Positions 26,485 to 34,724 of a stretch of DNA of 64,000 nt are shown here, one piece after another (position 1 is the first letter of the stretch; each line of letters opens with the position of its first letter). The position numbers and the translations under genes are program-made. The stretch comes from Natronospirillum operosum. Lineage in GTDB: Bacteria > Pseudomonadota > Gammaproteobacteria > Pseudomonadales > Natronospirillaceae. Where the stretch lies: assembly GCF_004768465.1 (NCBI RefSeq), contig NZ_SRMF01000003.1, positions 434,001 through 498,000 on the forward strand, in the 5' to 3' direction. Under the pieces are notes generated by a model. It had not been told where the DNA came from. It did not search any database and saw only the letters and a list, made by a program, of their open reading frames with translations.

Positions 26485-27573
26485 GTGATTATCGATCAAA
26501 TTGATGTGTACCACCTGCGCATGCCCATGGTAGCGCCGTGGGTGACCGCCTTTGGCACCCAGACCGCCATCGACAGCGTCATGGTGCGGATGCAGTCGCA
26601 GGGCCTCGTGGGATGGGGCGAGAGCGCGCCCTATGAACGGCCGGAGTTTTCGCCGGAATGGGCCGAAGGCGCCGCCGGCCTGCTTCGGGCTCAGTTGGCT
26701 CCAGCGCTGACGGGCGAGGACATCACCAGCGGGAATGACCTGCAGGCCCGTCTGCAGCACTTCAAGGGCAACTATTTCGCCAAGGCCGCGCTGGACAATG
26801 CCTGGTGGGACCTGGCTGCAAAGCAGGTCGGGCAACCCTTGTGGCAGTGGCTCGGCGGGCGCGAACAGTCGGTCGCGGTCGGCGCCGATATCCCGGTGCT
26901 GGCCGATACCAATGCCCTGTTGGCTGCGGTAGATAGTGCCGTGCAGGCCGGGTTCGAACGCGTCAAACTCAAGTTTCGTCGAGACTCGGGTATAGAGCGT
27001 TTGCTCAAGGTGCGCGAAACCTTCCCGGACCTGATCTTCCATGTGGACTGCAACAGCGGGTTCACACTGGCTGATCTGCCTCTGTTTCAGCAACTGGACA
27101 GCCTGAATCTGGCCATGATCGAACAGCCGCTGGCATTCGATGATCTGGTCGACCACGCCCGCCTGCAGGAGCGGCTGACCACACCCCTTTGTCTCGATGA
27201 GAGCCTGGTCAGCCCGCGCAGTGCCAGCCAGGCCATAGCACTGGGTGCCTGCGGCTGGTTCAATCTGAAGCCAGGCAGAGTGGGCGGGCTGACCAATGCC
27301 CTCGCCATATATGAACTGGCACAGGCCGCCAATATACCCTGCTGGGTCGGCGGCATGCTGGAATCCGCTGTCGGCCAGGGTACCGCCCTGGCGCTGGCTG
27401 CGAGCCGAGAGATGTCGTACCCGGCCGACATTTTCCCCAGCGACAGGCTGTATGCCAATGATCTGGCCAGCCCGAGTATCACCCTGTCAGGCCGGGCGCG
27501 GATTGACGCACCACTGGCGCCCGGGCATGGTTTTACTCCGTTGCCTGAACAACTGGCAAGGTGCAAAGTCTAG
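26485..27573 (+). CDS. Enolase-superfamily enzyme, N-succinylamino-acid racemase/OSBS-like
   Basis: 362 residues with all catalytic features of the muconate-lactonising subgroup: Lys161-x-Lys163 (KLK), metal ligands Asp188, Glu213 and Asp238 (HVDCNSGF, MIEQPL, CLDES), Lys262 (NLKPGRVGG) and the GGMLES motif near 289-294. The pattern and numbering match N-succinylamino-acid racemases and o-succinylbenzoate synthases closely. In an operon with a peptide importer and no menaquinone genes, racemisation of an N-acyl amino acid or peptide is more likely. The TAG stop is part of a CTAG that became the junction of the downstream MITE. Confidence 0.85.
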   Translation: MIIDQIDVYHLRMPMVAPWVTAFGTQTAIDSVMVRMQSQGLVGWGESAPYERPEFSPEWAEGAAGLLRAQLAPALTGEDITSGNDLQARLQHFKGNYFAKAALDNAWWDLAAKQVGQPLWQWLGGREQSVAVGADIPVLADTNALLAAVDSAVQAGFERVKLKFRRDSGIERLLKVRETFPDLIFHVDCNSGFTLADLPLFQQLDSLNLAMIEQPLAFDDLVDHARLQERLTTPLCLDESLVSPRSASQAIALGACGWFNLKPGRVGGLTNALAIYELAQAANIPCWVGGMLESAVGQGTALALAASREMSYPADIFPSDRLYANDLASPSITLSGRARIDAPLAPGHGFTPLPEQLARCKV

Positions 27574-27840
27574 TGTCCTGTCTGGTTAATTCGGCGACTC
27601 TCTGCGTGCGGTCTGCGGTCTCTGGCCAAGGCGACATCTCGCCGGCGTGGTGGGCCCACTTCAAGGGATGTCAACACAGGCCAGGGGCCGCAGAGGCACG
27701 ACCTCCGGGAGCCCCTGAAGCGCTCTGATAGCGGCGTTGCGATGTTTCGATTTGGAGCCACCAGACCTTCAACATCGCGCCTTGCTCTCAGAGCGCTCAG
27801 TGGCTCAGAGCAGTGTCGAATTAACCAGACAGGACACTAG
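27570..27840. mobile_element. IS630/Tc1-type MITE of about 270 bp
   Basis: Perfect 24-bp terminal inverted repeats at 27570-27593 and 27817-27840, reading CTAGTGTCCTGTCTGG inward from each end. The inner unit is flanked by TA on both sides within CTAG, which is the TA target duplication and preferred CTAG target of IS630-family elements. The interior codes for no recognisable transposase, so it would need an enzyme supplied elsewhere. Both convergent genes end in a TAG formed from the element's flanking CTAG. Confidence 0.8.
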
Positions 27841-28667
27841 CCCTTCACCGCGCCGCCGAGCATTGAACGGCTGATCTGTCGATACATCACCAGACCCAGC
27901 AGCGTGGGGGGCAATGCGGCAATGATGATGATGGCTGCTGCCATACCCCATTGTATGCCGCCGCCCCCGGACGAGAAGAAGAACGAGGCGCCTACCGTCA
28001 TGGGTACGGCATCCCGGGTGGTCAGCATCAGCCCGAACAGGAATTCGTTCCAGGCGGTAATGAAACCGAATATAAAGGTGACGACAACGGCTGGGCGGCA
28101 TACCGGCAGTACAACTCTCGACAGTATGATCCACAAAGAAGCGCCCTCTATTTTGGCCGCCTCGTCCAGTTCCTCGGGTACATCATGGATGCCATTGACC
28201 AGAATCAACAGTGTCAGCGGCAGGTTGATCACCGCCAGGATGAGGCCCAGGCCCAGCCTGGTGTCCAGCAGCCCCATGAACTGATACATCAGATACAGGG
28301 GAATGGAAAAAATGATCAGTGGCAGGGCGCGCAGGTTGATGACCAGCGGAAACAGGATGTTTGACCCGTAATTGCGTCGCGCAATGGCGTAGGCTATCGG
28401 AAAACAGATAATGATCGGCAGAATTGTACCTATCATCGCGGCCACCAGACTGTTCTGCAGGTAGCCGTAGATATTCAGTCGGTCGGTGACAGTCAGCACC
28501 TGAATAAAATTGTCCAGCGTGGGTTGCTGTATCGACAGCCCTGCATTGGCATTGACCTCCGCCCGGGATTTCAGCGACGTGACCACAGTGCTGATAATCG
28601 GAAAGTTGAGTATGAAAGCAGCCAGCAGGAAGACCAGCCAGCGCAGAGAATGCATCAACAAGGCCAT
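27837..28667 (-). CDS. Sugar ABC transporter permease, MalG type
   Basis: 276 residues with six hydrophobic helices and the docking loop ELDEAAKIEGASLWIILSRV. The start overlaps the MalF-type gene's stop by one base (TAATG). It ends SMLGGAVKG, the family's usual C-terminus, and its TAG stop lies at the right end of the MITE. No ATPase gene is present in this cluster either. Confidence 0.88.
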   Translation of the reverse strand: MALLMHSLRWLVFLLAAFILNFPIISTVVTSLKSRAEVNANAGLSIQQPTLDNFIQVLTVTDRLNIYGYLQNSLVAAMIGTILPIIICFPIAYAIARRNYGSNILFPLVINLRALPLIIFSIPLYLMYQFMGLLDTRLGLGLILAVINLPLTLLILVNGIHDVPEELDEAAKIEGASLWIILSRVVLPVCRPAVVVTFIFGFITAWNEFLFGLMLTTRDAVPMTVGASFFFSSGGGGIQWGMAAAIIIIAALPPTLLGLVMYRQISRSMLGGAVKG

Positions 28668-29539
28668 TAGCGCTTACCTCGGCGTAATACTCGAATAGCG
28701 ATGAATAGAACCAGAAAGGACACCACGAACAGCACTACTGACGCTGCCAGTGCCTTGCCGATGTCGCCGGCTCGGAAAAAGGTCTGATAGATGTAGATGG
28801 ACAACGATGTTGTGGAGCCGCCGGCACCGGCGCCAGTGAGTACAAAGATGTTGTCGAAAATTCGAAACCCGTCTATGAAACGGATAAAAAACGCGACCGC
28901 GACAGTGGGCAATATCAGGGGCAGCTCGATGTACCACAACAGCTGGTGTGGCCTGGCGCCGTCGACGGTGGCAGCTTCCTTTATCTCCGGGTTGATGGCG
29001 TTGTAGGCCATATAGCAAAGGAGCAGAACAAAGGGGGTCCACTGCAGAGTCTCAATGACAAAAACCGTCGTGAAGACATTGCTGGCACTGAGGAATGCGG
29101 GGCTGTCACCGAACCACTTGAAAAGATAGTGTGGCAGCGGACCGACAAACTCGTGCAGTACCAGCCGGTACATCAGGCCCATCATCGCCGGCGCCACCAT
29201 CATTGGCATCATCAGTATTGCCAGCAGCCATGGGCGTTGTCGCAACAGGGGCGACAGGAATATCGCCAGAAACAGGCCGAGTCCGCATTCCGCCAACGCA
29301 GTCAGGGTGGCGAACTTGAGAGAAAATCGGGTGGCCTGCCAGAACATCGGGTCATTGAATACAGCCTGGTAATTCTGCAAACCCTGAAATTCAGGCGTCC
29401 GTATGTTGGAGAACCCGACGGCTGAAAAGCTGTAGATAATGTTCAGTAGACTGGGAAACCCCAGCAGCAATAGCAGAAACACTATCATGGGTGCTGCCAG
29501 TATCGGGTTCTCGTATTGTGAACCTATGCGAGTATTCAC
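28667..29539 (-). CDS. Sugar ABC transporter permease, MalF type
   Basis: 290 residues with six helices and the docking loop INPEIKEAATVDGARPHQLL. The GTG at 29539 has AGGAAG seven bases upstream and gives a normal short N-terminus. An ATG at 29593 would add 18 residues and come too close to the upstream stop. It pairs with the MalG-type protein downstream. Confidence 0.82.
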   Translation of the reverse strand: MNTRIGSQYENPILAAPMIVFLLLLLGFPSLLNIIYSFSAVGFSNIRTPEFQGLQNYQAVFNDPMFWQATRFSLKFATLTALAECGLGLFLAIFLSPLLRQRPWLLAILMMPMMVAPAMMGLMYRLVLHEFVGPLPHYLFKWFGDSPAFLSASNVFTTVFVIETLQWTPFVLLLCYMAYNAINPEIKEAATVDGARPHQLLWYIELPLILPTVAVAFFIRFIDGFRIFDNIFVLTGAGAGGSTTSLSIYIYQTFFRAGDIGKALAASVVLFVVSFLVLFIAIRVLRRGKR

Positions 29540-29614
29540 TGACTGACTTCCTGCTGACAGTTGGAAGGAATCAATGCAGATGCCTTGCGGCATCTGCACG
29601 GGTTGGACCAGAAC

Positions 29615-30940
29615 TTATTCGAGTAGATCGGCCATGGCCCTTTCAACGTTTCTCAGTGCTTCATCCAGTGTCTGGGTGCCCGCCCAGTAGCCGGTGAATG
29701 CCTGTGCCTGCGCTTCATATACCGAGAGTGCGCTGGCCGATGTGCCGCCGTTCATCACGAAGCCGTAACTGGAAGCAAACTCACCCAGTTGGACCAGATC
29801 TGGACGATCATCTGCCACCCGCGCCAAGGCATTCCCGGTCAGTCCGGGGGCGCCGCTGTTGCGTGCATAGATCACGGCGGCATCTTCAGTTGACAGCCAC
29901 TCCAGAAACTTGCGTGCACCCTCCGGATTGCGAGCATTTTCATTCAGACCCAGGCCGAGACCATGGATGTGGGTAAAGCGGCCTTCGGGACCTGCGGGCG
30001 GAGCGACCACGGCTACATTTTCAGCGTGCATGGCATTGTCGGGGTCCATCAATTCGCCAGCGGCGCCATTCCACTGCAACATGACGGCCACCTGACCTGA
30101 GTTGTAGGCAGCGTTCGCTTCCGGAAACTCATAGGAAAGACTGTCACGCGGCGTGGCACCTGCGTCCAGCAGCATCTTGTAGCGTTCCAGCGGCAGCCGA
30201 TAAGCGTCACTGTCAACGGTGATGGTGCCATCGGCATCCATCCAGTCGGCACCATACGCGCGCGGGTAGGAATGAAATACCATCATGTTGAACAGAAGGT
30301 TCTGCATCTGCAGCACCGTGCCATACCGGACCGGACTGTCTCGATTGACCGCCTGAGTAAAATACAGGGAAGTGACCACATAGTCGTCCCAGGTCCAGTC
30401 GTCGGGGTGCTTCGGGGCCATGGCCTGGCCCAGATACTCTTCAGCGATTGCACTGTAACGAGCGTGTGCTGACTCGTCTTCCAGCAAGGCATCAATCAGA
30501 TCCGTGCGGTAGTACATAAAGTGAGCCGACAGGTCCAGTGGCACACCATACTGCTCACCTTCAAACTGCATGGTCTCCAGTACAGTGTCACCAAACACAT
30601 CAGCTGCGCCCGGGTCGAGTTCGATGGGTTCCATGAAGGGTGCATAGCGCCCAATGGAGTAGGTAGCCAACAGGTTGGCGTCGAAGGCATCCGTGCCAGC
30701 GGCCATATCGGCTTGCAGTTTGTCGAAGAATCCATCGCGGTTGAAGAACAGCAGGCTTACCTGCTCGTCAGCGGCCGTGTCCGGCAGGGCATTGTAGGCC
30801 TGAGCAGCCGCTCGCAGTGCAGTCTCTTCAGGACCGCCGGGCCACCCCAGTACCGTTACTTCCGCGTGCGCATATCCTGCCAGCGCAGTCGCTATTGCGA
30901 CGCCGGCAGCCAGTTTTCTGAAACGTTGTGTCCCGTTCAT
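29615..30940 (-). CDS. Sugar ABC transporter substrate-binding protein
   Basis: 441 residues with a signal peptide ending AGYAHA near residue 26. The mature chain EVTVLGWPGGPEETALRAAA and MLQWNGAAGELMDPDNA follow the family-1 sugar-binding pattern. AGAGAGG precedes the ATG. It is encoded between nanK and the permeases, so the ligand may be N-acetylmannosamine, sialic acid or another amino sugar (inference). Confidence 0.87.
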   Translation of the reverse strand: MNGTQRFRKLAAGVAIATALAGYAHAEVTVLGWPGGPEETALRAAAQAYNALPDTAADEQVSLLFFNRDGFFDKLQADMAAGTDAFDANLLATYSIGRYAPFMEPIELDPGAADVFGDTVLETMQFEGEQYGVPLDLSAHFMYYRTDLIDALLEDESAHARYSAIAEEYLGQAMAPKHPDDWTWDDYVVTSLYFTQAVNRDSPVRYGTVLQMQNLLFNMMVFHSYPRAYGADWMDADGTITVDSDAYRLPLERYKMLLDAGATPRDSLSYEFPEANAAYNSGQVAVMLQWNGAAGELMDPDNAMHAENVAVVAPPAGPEGRFTHIHGLGLGLNENARNPEGARKFLEWLSTEDAAVIYARNSGAPGLTGNALARVADDRPDLVQLGEFASSYGFVMNGGTSASALSVYEAQAQAFTGYWAGTQTLDEALRNVERAMADLLE

Positions 30941-30962
30941 GATAGAGCCTCTCTTTGTGTTG

Positions 30963-31808
30963 TCATTGGTCTACAGATGACCAGTCGGCGGCACCAAGCA
31001 CACCGGCTTCATCACCCAATTGCGCCCTCGCAAGGGATGGCGCAAACCTTGGGGCGTCAGCATGCGCGCGCACCCGGTCAAGAAAGCCGGGTGCCAGGCC
31101 TATGCCACCGCCAAGCAAAATCAGATCAGGGTCAAATGCATGCTGGATGTTGCCGCACAGCATCGCCACGCGACGTGCGGAGGTGTCGATCAGTGACTCT
31201 GCCCAGGCGGCGCCAGCGGCCGCCGCTGTGAATACAGACCTGGCGTCATGCTCTCGCCCTGTTGCCGCGGCTGCTGCCTGTGCAAACCAACGCCCCGATA
31301 CGCTGTCTTCAAAACGTGTACCGGCCATGTCCCTCCACTGGCCAAAATGACCGGCAATACCCGTTTGCCCCTGACGCAAGCTGCCATTCAGAACCATGCC
31401 GCCGCCCACACCGGTAGACACCGTGATAAACACGAGGTCTCTGTGCTGACCTGCGCCGAACCGGTATTCAGCCCAGGCTGCGGCCTGCGCATCGTTCAGC
31501 GCCAGCGCCGGACACTGCAAACGCTGGTGCAGAGCTTGCTGGAGAGGGAAGTCGTTCTTTATGGCAAGAGTTCTGGGGTTCAGGGTGGTCCACTTGCCGG
31601 CAGTCACAATGCCTGTAACGGCTGCGGCCACACGCTGGTACTGCCCGGCCCAGGGTCTGGACAGACTGTACGCATGCTCTATCCAGCTCTGCGGATCGGC
31701 ACTGGGCTCAGTGGACATGACTTGCCGCGCCAGCACTGTGCTGCCTTGAACCAGTGCGACAAGTATCTTGGTACCGCCAATATCAATGGCCAAACAGGTA
31801 TCGGTCAC
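30963..31808 (-). CDS. nanK: ROK-family kinase, probable N-acetylmannosamine kinase
   Basis: 281 residues. The N-terminal phosphate loop [12 protein letters not shown] (9-20), [16 protein letters not shown] and [14 protein letters not shown] are ROK/NanK patterns. Phosphorylation of N-acetylmannosamine would feed NanE, encoded immediately upstream with a GTGA overlap. One oddity: the family's zinc-binding CxCGxxGC cluster is missing. GH is followed directly by [20 protein letters not shown] with no cysteine. It starts at GTG. Confidence 0.78.
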   Translation of the reverse strand: MTDTCLAIDIGGTKILVALVQGSTVLARQVMSTEPSADPQSWIEHAYSLSRPWAGQYQRVAAAVTGIVTAGKWTTLNPRTLAIKNDFPLQQALHQRLQCPALALNDAQAAAWAEYRFGAGQHRDLVFITVSTGVGGGMVLNGSLRQGQTGIAGHFGQWRDMAGTRFEDSVSGRWFAQAAAAATGREHDARSVFTAAAAGAAWAESLIDTSARRVAMLCGNIQHAFDPDLILLGGGIGLAPGFLDRVRAHADAPRFAPSLARAQLGDEAGVLGAADWSSVDQ

Positions 31809-32488
31809 AAGGCTTTACCCCCGGAGAATCGGGCGTCTGCTATTTGGTCAGCAAACCATCGGGTGATGTGTTCAGGGCGTGTAATGGCAGAGCCGACGAC
31901 GACTGCCTGTGCACCGGCAGCTATGGCCTGGGCCGCTTGGGCAGGACTGTGGTAGCGCCCTTCGGCAATCAGGAACCGACCGCAGTTGCGCAGTTCGCGC
32001 AGCAGATCCAGGTCCGGCCCTTCAGCAACGCTGTTCCCCGTGTACCCGGACAGGGTTGTGCCCACGATATCGCAGCCCAGAGCGGCTGCTGCCAGACCAT
32101 CGGCAGGGTTGGAACAGTCTGCCATGGCCAGTTTGCCGTGCCTCCGAACGCGCGCCAGCAGCGCGCTCACAGGTACAGGTCGGGGCCGATCCGTTGCATC
32201 AAAGGCGACGATATCCGCCCCGGCCGCAACCAGGGCGTCAACGTCTTCCTCGAAGGGCGTAATGCGAACAGGAAAGTCATCCAGGTCATGTTTTATCAGA
32301 CCGATGATGGGGACATCGGTTACGGCCCGCACCGCAGCCAGGTTGTCCAGACCCTCGATGCGCAGGGCTCTGGCGCCGCCGGCCAAGGCGGCAAGAGAAA
32401 GTGCAGCGACTACCTCGGGGTGGTCGAGTGGTCCGTTCTGGACAGGCTGACAGGAAACGATCAGTTGATGGCGCAAATGCTCAAGCAC
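31805..32488 (-). CDS. nanE: N-acylglucosamine-6-phosphate 2-epimerase
   Basis: 227-residue TIM barrel with NanE landmarks: [14 protein letters not shown] at the start, [50 protein letters not shown] and a C-terminal [13 protein letters not shown]. It converts N-acetylmannosamine 6-phosphate to N-acetylglucosamine 6-phosphate. It starts at GTG (32488) and is the first gene of the operon. The sialate lyase nanA and nagA/nagB are not in the window. Confidence 0.88.
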   Translation of the reverse strand: MLEHLRHQLIVSCQPVQNGPLDHPEVVAALSLAALAGGARALRIEGLDNLAAVRAVTDVPIIGLIKHDLDDFPVRITPFEEDVDALVAAGADIVAFDATDRPRPVPVSALLARVRRHGKLAMADCSNPADGLAAAALGCDIVGTTLSGYTGNSVAEGPDLDLLRELRNCGRFLIAEGRYHSPAQAAQAIAAGAQAVVVGSAITRPEHITRWFADQIADARFSGGKAL

Positions 32489-32521
32489 GAGAAAATCCCA
32501 ACCATTGAGAATACCACTACA

Positions 32522-32566
32522 ATACCAGTAAATTTAAAGTGGTCAACTGGTATCTTACTGGTCTAT
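32522..32566. promoter_or_regulatory. ACCAGT operator cluster before nanE
   Basis: ATACCAGT (32522-32529) and ACTGGTAT (32546-32553) form a perfect inverted repeat 16 bases apart. TTACTGGTCTAT (32555-32566) adds another half-site. The 14-mer at 32540-32553 recurs at 34640-34653 in opposite orientation. The GntR gene alongside is the likely source of the regulator. Confidence 0.55.
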
Positions 32567-33312
32567 CTCTGGAGTTGGGTCAGAAACTCGTAACTGTCGC
32601 CGTTGTAGCGGGTCTGGGTGAATTCAACGGCACGCCCGTCCTGAAGGAAGCAGCAACGCTCCATGATCAGCAGCGGGGTCCCGGGTTCACAGCCCAGGAG
32701 TTGGGCGTCCTCCTTGCCCATTATGCTGGCGCGCAAGCGCTGCAATCCCTTCAGCGGGTGCATACCCAGGGCATCCAGTGCGTCATAGAGCGAGTCCTTG
32801 ACCAGGTCGGGCGAGGGCAATATGGCCTGTGGTACGGCTGCTCTTTCGATGGCCAGCGGCTTGCCGTCGGCTGTGCGCAGGCGCTCCATTCGGACTACAT
32901 GCTCGCTGAGGGTAAGGTTCAGGGCCATGGCTTCCGAGGAGGATGGCGTCACGATTTTTTTTGACAGCCAAATGGCGCCTGGTTCCTGGCCCCGAGCCCT
33001 GGTGTCTTCCGAAAATCCGGTGAGGTTGGATATGGACTTCTCATAGCGCGGGGCCACCATGGTTTTTGAGCCATGGCGCCGAACCAGAAGGCCCTCGCTG
33101 ACCAGTTCATCGATAGCCCGACGCAATGTTACGCGCGACACCGAAAGGTCCCTGGACAAGTCTCGCTCACTGGGCAGGAAGCTGCCGCGCGGCAAGACGC
33201 CCTCTGCCACACTCTCTTGAAAAGCAACCACAAGCTGGTGATAAAGCGGTTGCTCAGAGGGTGTTGAGGTCAGTTTGTTGGTAATAAATGCACTCAGTGT
33301 CTGCGCGGTCAA
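32563..33312 (-). CDS. GntR-family regulator, HutC/UTRA type
   Basis: 249 residues with a winged helix at about 48-75 (LPSERDLSRDLSVSRVTLRR) and a UTRA ligand domain with the EFTQTRYNGDSYEF C-terminal pattern. No ATG exists at the N-terminus; a TTG at 33312 with GGAG about 8 bases upstream is the only credible start. It lies directly upstream of nanE and probably senses an amino-sugar phosphate. Confidence 0.85.
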   Translation of the reverse strand: MTAQTLSAFITNKLTSTPSEQPLYHQLVVAFQESVAEGVLPRGSFLPSERDLSRDLSVSRVTLRRAIDELVSEGLLVRRHGSKTMVAPRYEKSISNLTGFSEDTRARGQEPGAIWLSKKIVTPSSSEAMALNLTLSEHVVRMERLRTADGKPLAIERAAVPQAILPSPDLVKDSLYDALDALGMHPLKGLQRLRASIMGKEDAQLLGCEPGTPLLIMERCCFLQDGRAVEFTQTRYNGDSYEFLTQLQR

Positions 33313-33350
33313 CGGGCCACTCCACGCCTGTTATATTGAGAGGCAAATGT

Positions 33351-33367
33351 ATACCAGTAACAGACCA
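33351..33367. promoter_or_regulatory. ACCAGT-type site before the GntR gene
   Basis: ATACCAGTAACAGACCA shares ATACCAGT and GACCA with the sites before nanE and at 34640. It lies about 40 bases upstream of the regulator start, consistent with autoregulation. Confidence 0.4.
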
Positions 33368-33463
33368 ATAGCCAGACTGGGGGCTGGAGATTTGGAGCTG
33401 GTGTAATCAGGGCGGACTGACTATAATTTAACCGGTTTAGCTCTCCCGGAGTCCGAAGCGCTC

Positions 33464-34255
33464 ATGAATATCCAATCTCCCGTCACCATCGGGTCCAGTA
33501 CCGGCAGTAACTTTACTGATCTGGTCCGGCAGGGCAGCTCCGGCCAGCGCATCAACAGTGCGGCGGATGATGCGGCCGGGCTGGCCATTACCAGTCGCCT
33601 GACCACTCGTGTTGAAGGGACCTCGGTTGCCGAGCGCAACATTGGTGATGGGCTCAGCCTGCTGCAGACCCGGTCGGGGCTGGCTTCCACCGTTACCGAG
33701 CAGGTGCAGCGCATGCGGGAAATCAGTGTGCAGGCCGGTAACGGCATTTACAGCGCGCAGGATCGCGAGGCCCTGAATCGTGAATTCATGGCGTTGCGCG
33801 ATACCGTTGGCCAGACTCTGGACGATGCACAGTTCAACGGACGCCCCTTGTTCGCTGGCGGCACCGTGCCCCTGCAGACCGGCCCCGACGCTGGTCAGAT
33901 TACCGAACTGGCGGACAATGACCTGCCGGCCAGGCTCGAAGCCTCCGGCTTCACCGAGCTGTCCCTTGCCAGCCCCACTGCGGACACCCTGGGCACGCTG
34001 GATGAAGCCCTGTCCCTGCTTGCTGAAAGTCAGGTTGCCGATGGCGCCTCTGCCAACCGGTTGCTCAGCCAGGCCGATGCGCTGGCGCAGAGCCGGATTG
34101 ATGCTGCCCAGACCAGAAGCCGCATCGCCGACAAGGACTTTGCCGAACTCGCCTCCGAGCTGGCCCAGACCGATGTGCGCGACCGCGCGCGGGTGCTGAT
34201 GCAAAGCCAGGCCAATGCCAAGGGTGAGGATGTGTTGCGGCTGCTGACAGGCTGA
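33464..34255 (+). CDS. Short flagellin-like protein
   Basis: 263 residues. It keeps flagellin D0/D1 sequence at both ends: SSGQRINSAADDAAGLAITS and MREISVQAGNG in the N-terminal half, and SRIADKDFAELASELAQTD plus SQANAKGEDVLRLL at the C-terminus. The first 15-20 residues differ from ordinary flagellins and the central variable domain is absent. No other flagellar gene is nearby. It could be a minor filament subunit or a diverged orphan. The upstream CGGAG is farther than ideal. Confidence 0.75.
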   Translation: MNIQSPVTIGSSTGSNFTDLVRQGSSGQRINSAADDAAGLAITSRLTTRVEGTSVAERNIGDGLSLLQTRSGLASTVTEQVQRMREISVQAGNGIYSAQDREALNREFMALRDTVGQTLDDAQFNGRPLFAGGTVPLQTGPDAGQITELADNDLPARLEASGFTELSLASPTADTLGTLDEALSLLAESQVADGASANRLLSQADALAQSRIDAAQTRSRIADKDFAELASELAQTDVRDRARVLMQSQANAKGEDVLRLLTG

Positions 34256-34724
34256 ACGCTGCTTCCACCCTCTTGCACGTCGAGACCCCCTCGAAAAGCT
34301 TTGCTGAACTGCCCTGAGCCTGTCCGTTCCGGCCGCCCTGACTGTGTGCCTTGCTTGCGGCTGGATAAGATTCGGCGTGCGATCATTCCTGCCCACTCCG
34401 CTGCCCGCTTCCACAGCCTGCTTCGATCAGTCGTCAGAAGGACTGTTTTGTTATAAGTAACCATATGGTTATAAATGCTTGTAATTGGAAGCCTCCGGGC
34501 GACCCGGCGAGCGCCCTCCCTGCGGTTCCGACAACAACCTGATTTTGCTGGAGAAAATCTGTATTTACGTTTATTTTCCCGCATAAGATGCAATTCTTTG
34601 CATTCTCTCCAATTCTGATTCTGACCATGCCGACTCTGAATACCAGTTGACCAGGCGCGGAATACGTTGCTAGTCTGCAAGTAACTAGACAGTTATTAAT
34701 ATAAAAACAATGCAGAGCCCGGTT
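34256..34724. other. Intergenic region ahead of sugar-acid cluster
   Basis: About 470 bases without a supported gene. It holds the 14-mer at 34640-34653 and an imperfect repeat AGTAACT/AGTTATT at 34680-34697, close to the first gene of the cluster. I see no insertion sequence. Confidence 0.5.
34640..34653 (+). promoter_or_regulatory. Candidate GntR operator upstream of isomerase gene
   Basis: ATACCAGTTGACCA is identical to the reverse complement of 32540-32553 in the nanE promoter region. It lies 72 bases before the first gene of the sugar-acid cluster. This suggests both clusters share the HutC-type regulator. Confidence 0.5.

Noticed and set aside
26485-27573. o-Succinylbenzoate synthase (menC)
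   Set aside because: No menaquinone genes nearby; peptide-importer context fits an N-acyl amino acid racemase better, although OSBS activity cannot be excluded.
27570-27761. 63-codon frame inside the MITE
   Set aside because: Arg-rich, no similarity to transposases; probably chance.
34434-34628. Small open frame on the minus strand in the intergenic region
   Set aside because: No similarity, no start signal and A/T-rich promoter-like sequence instead.
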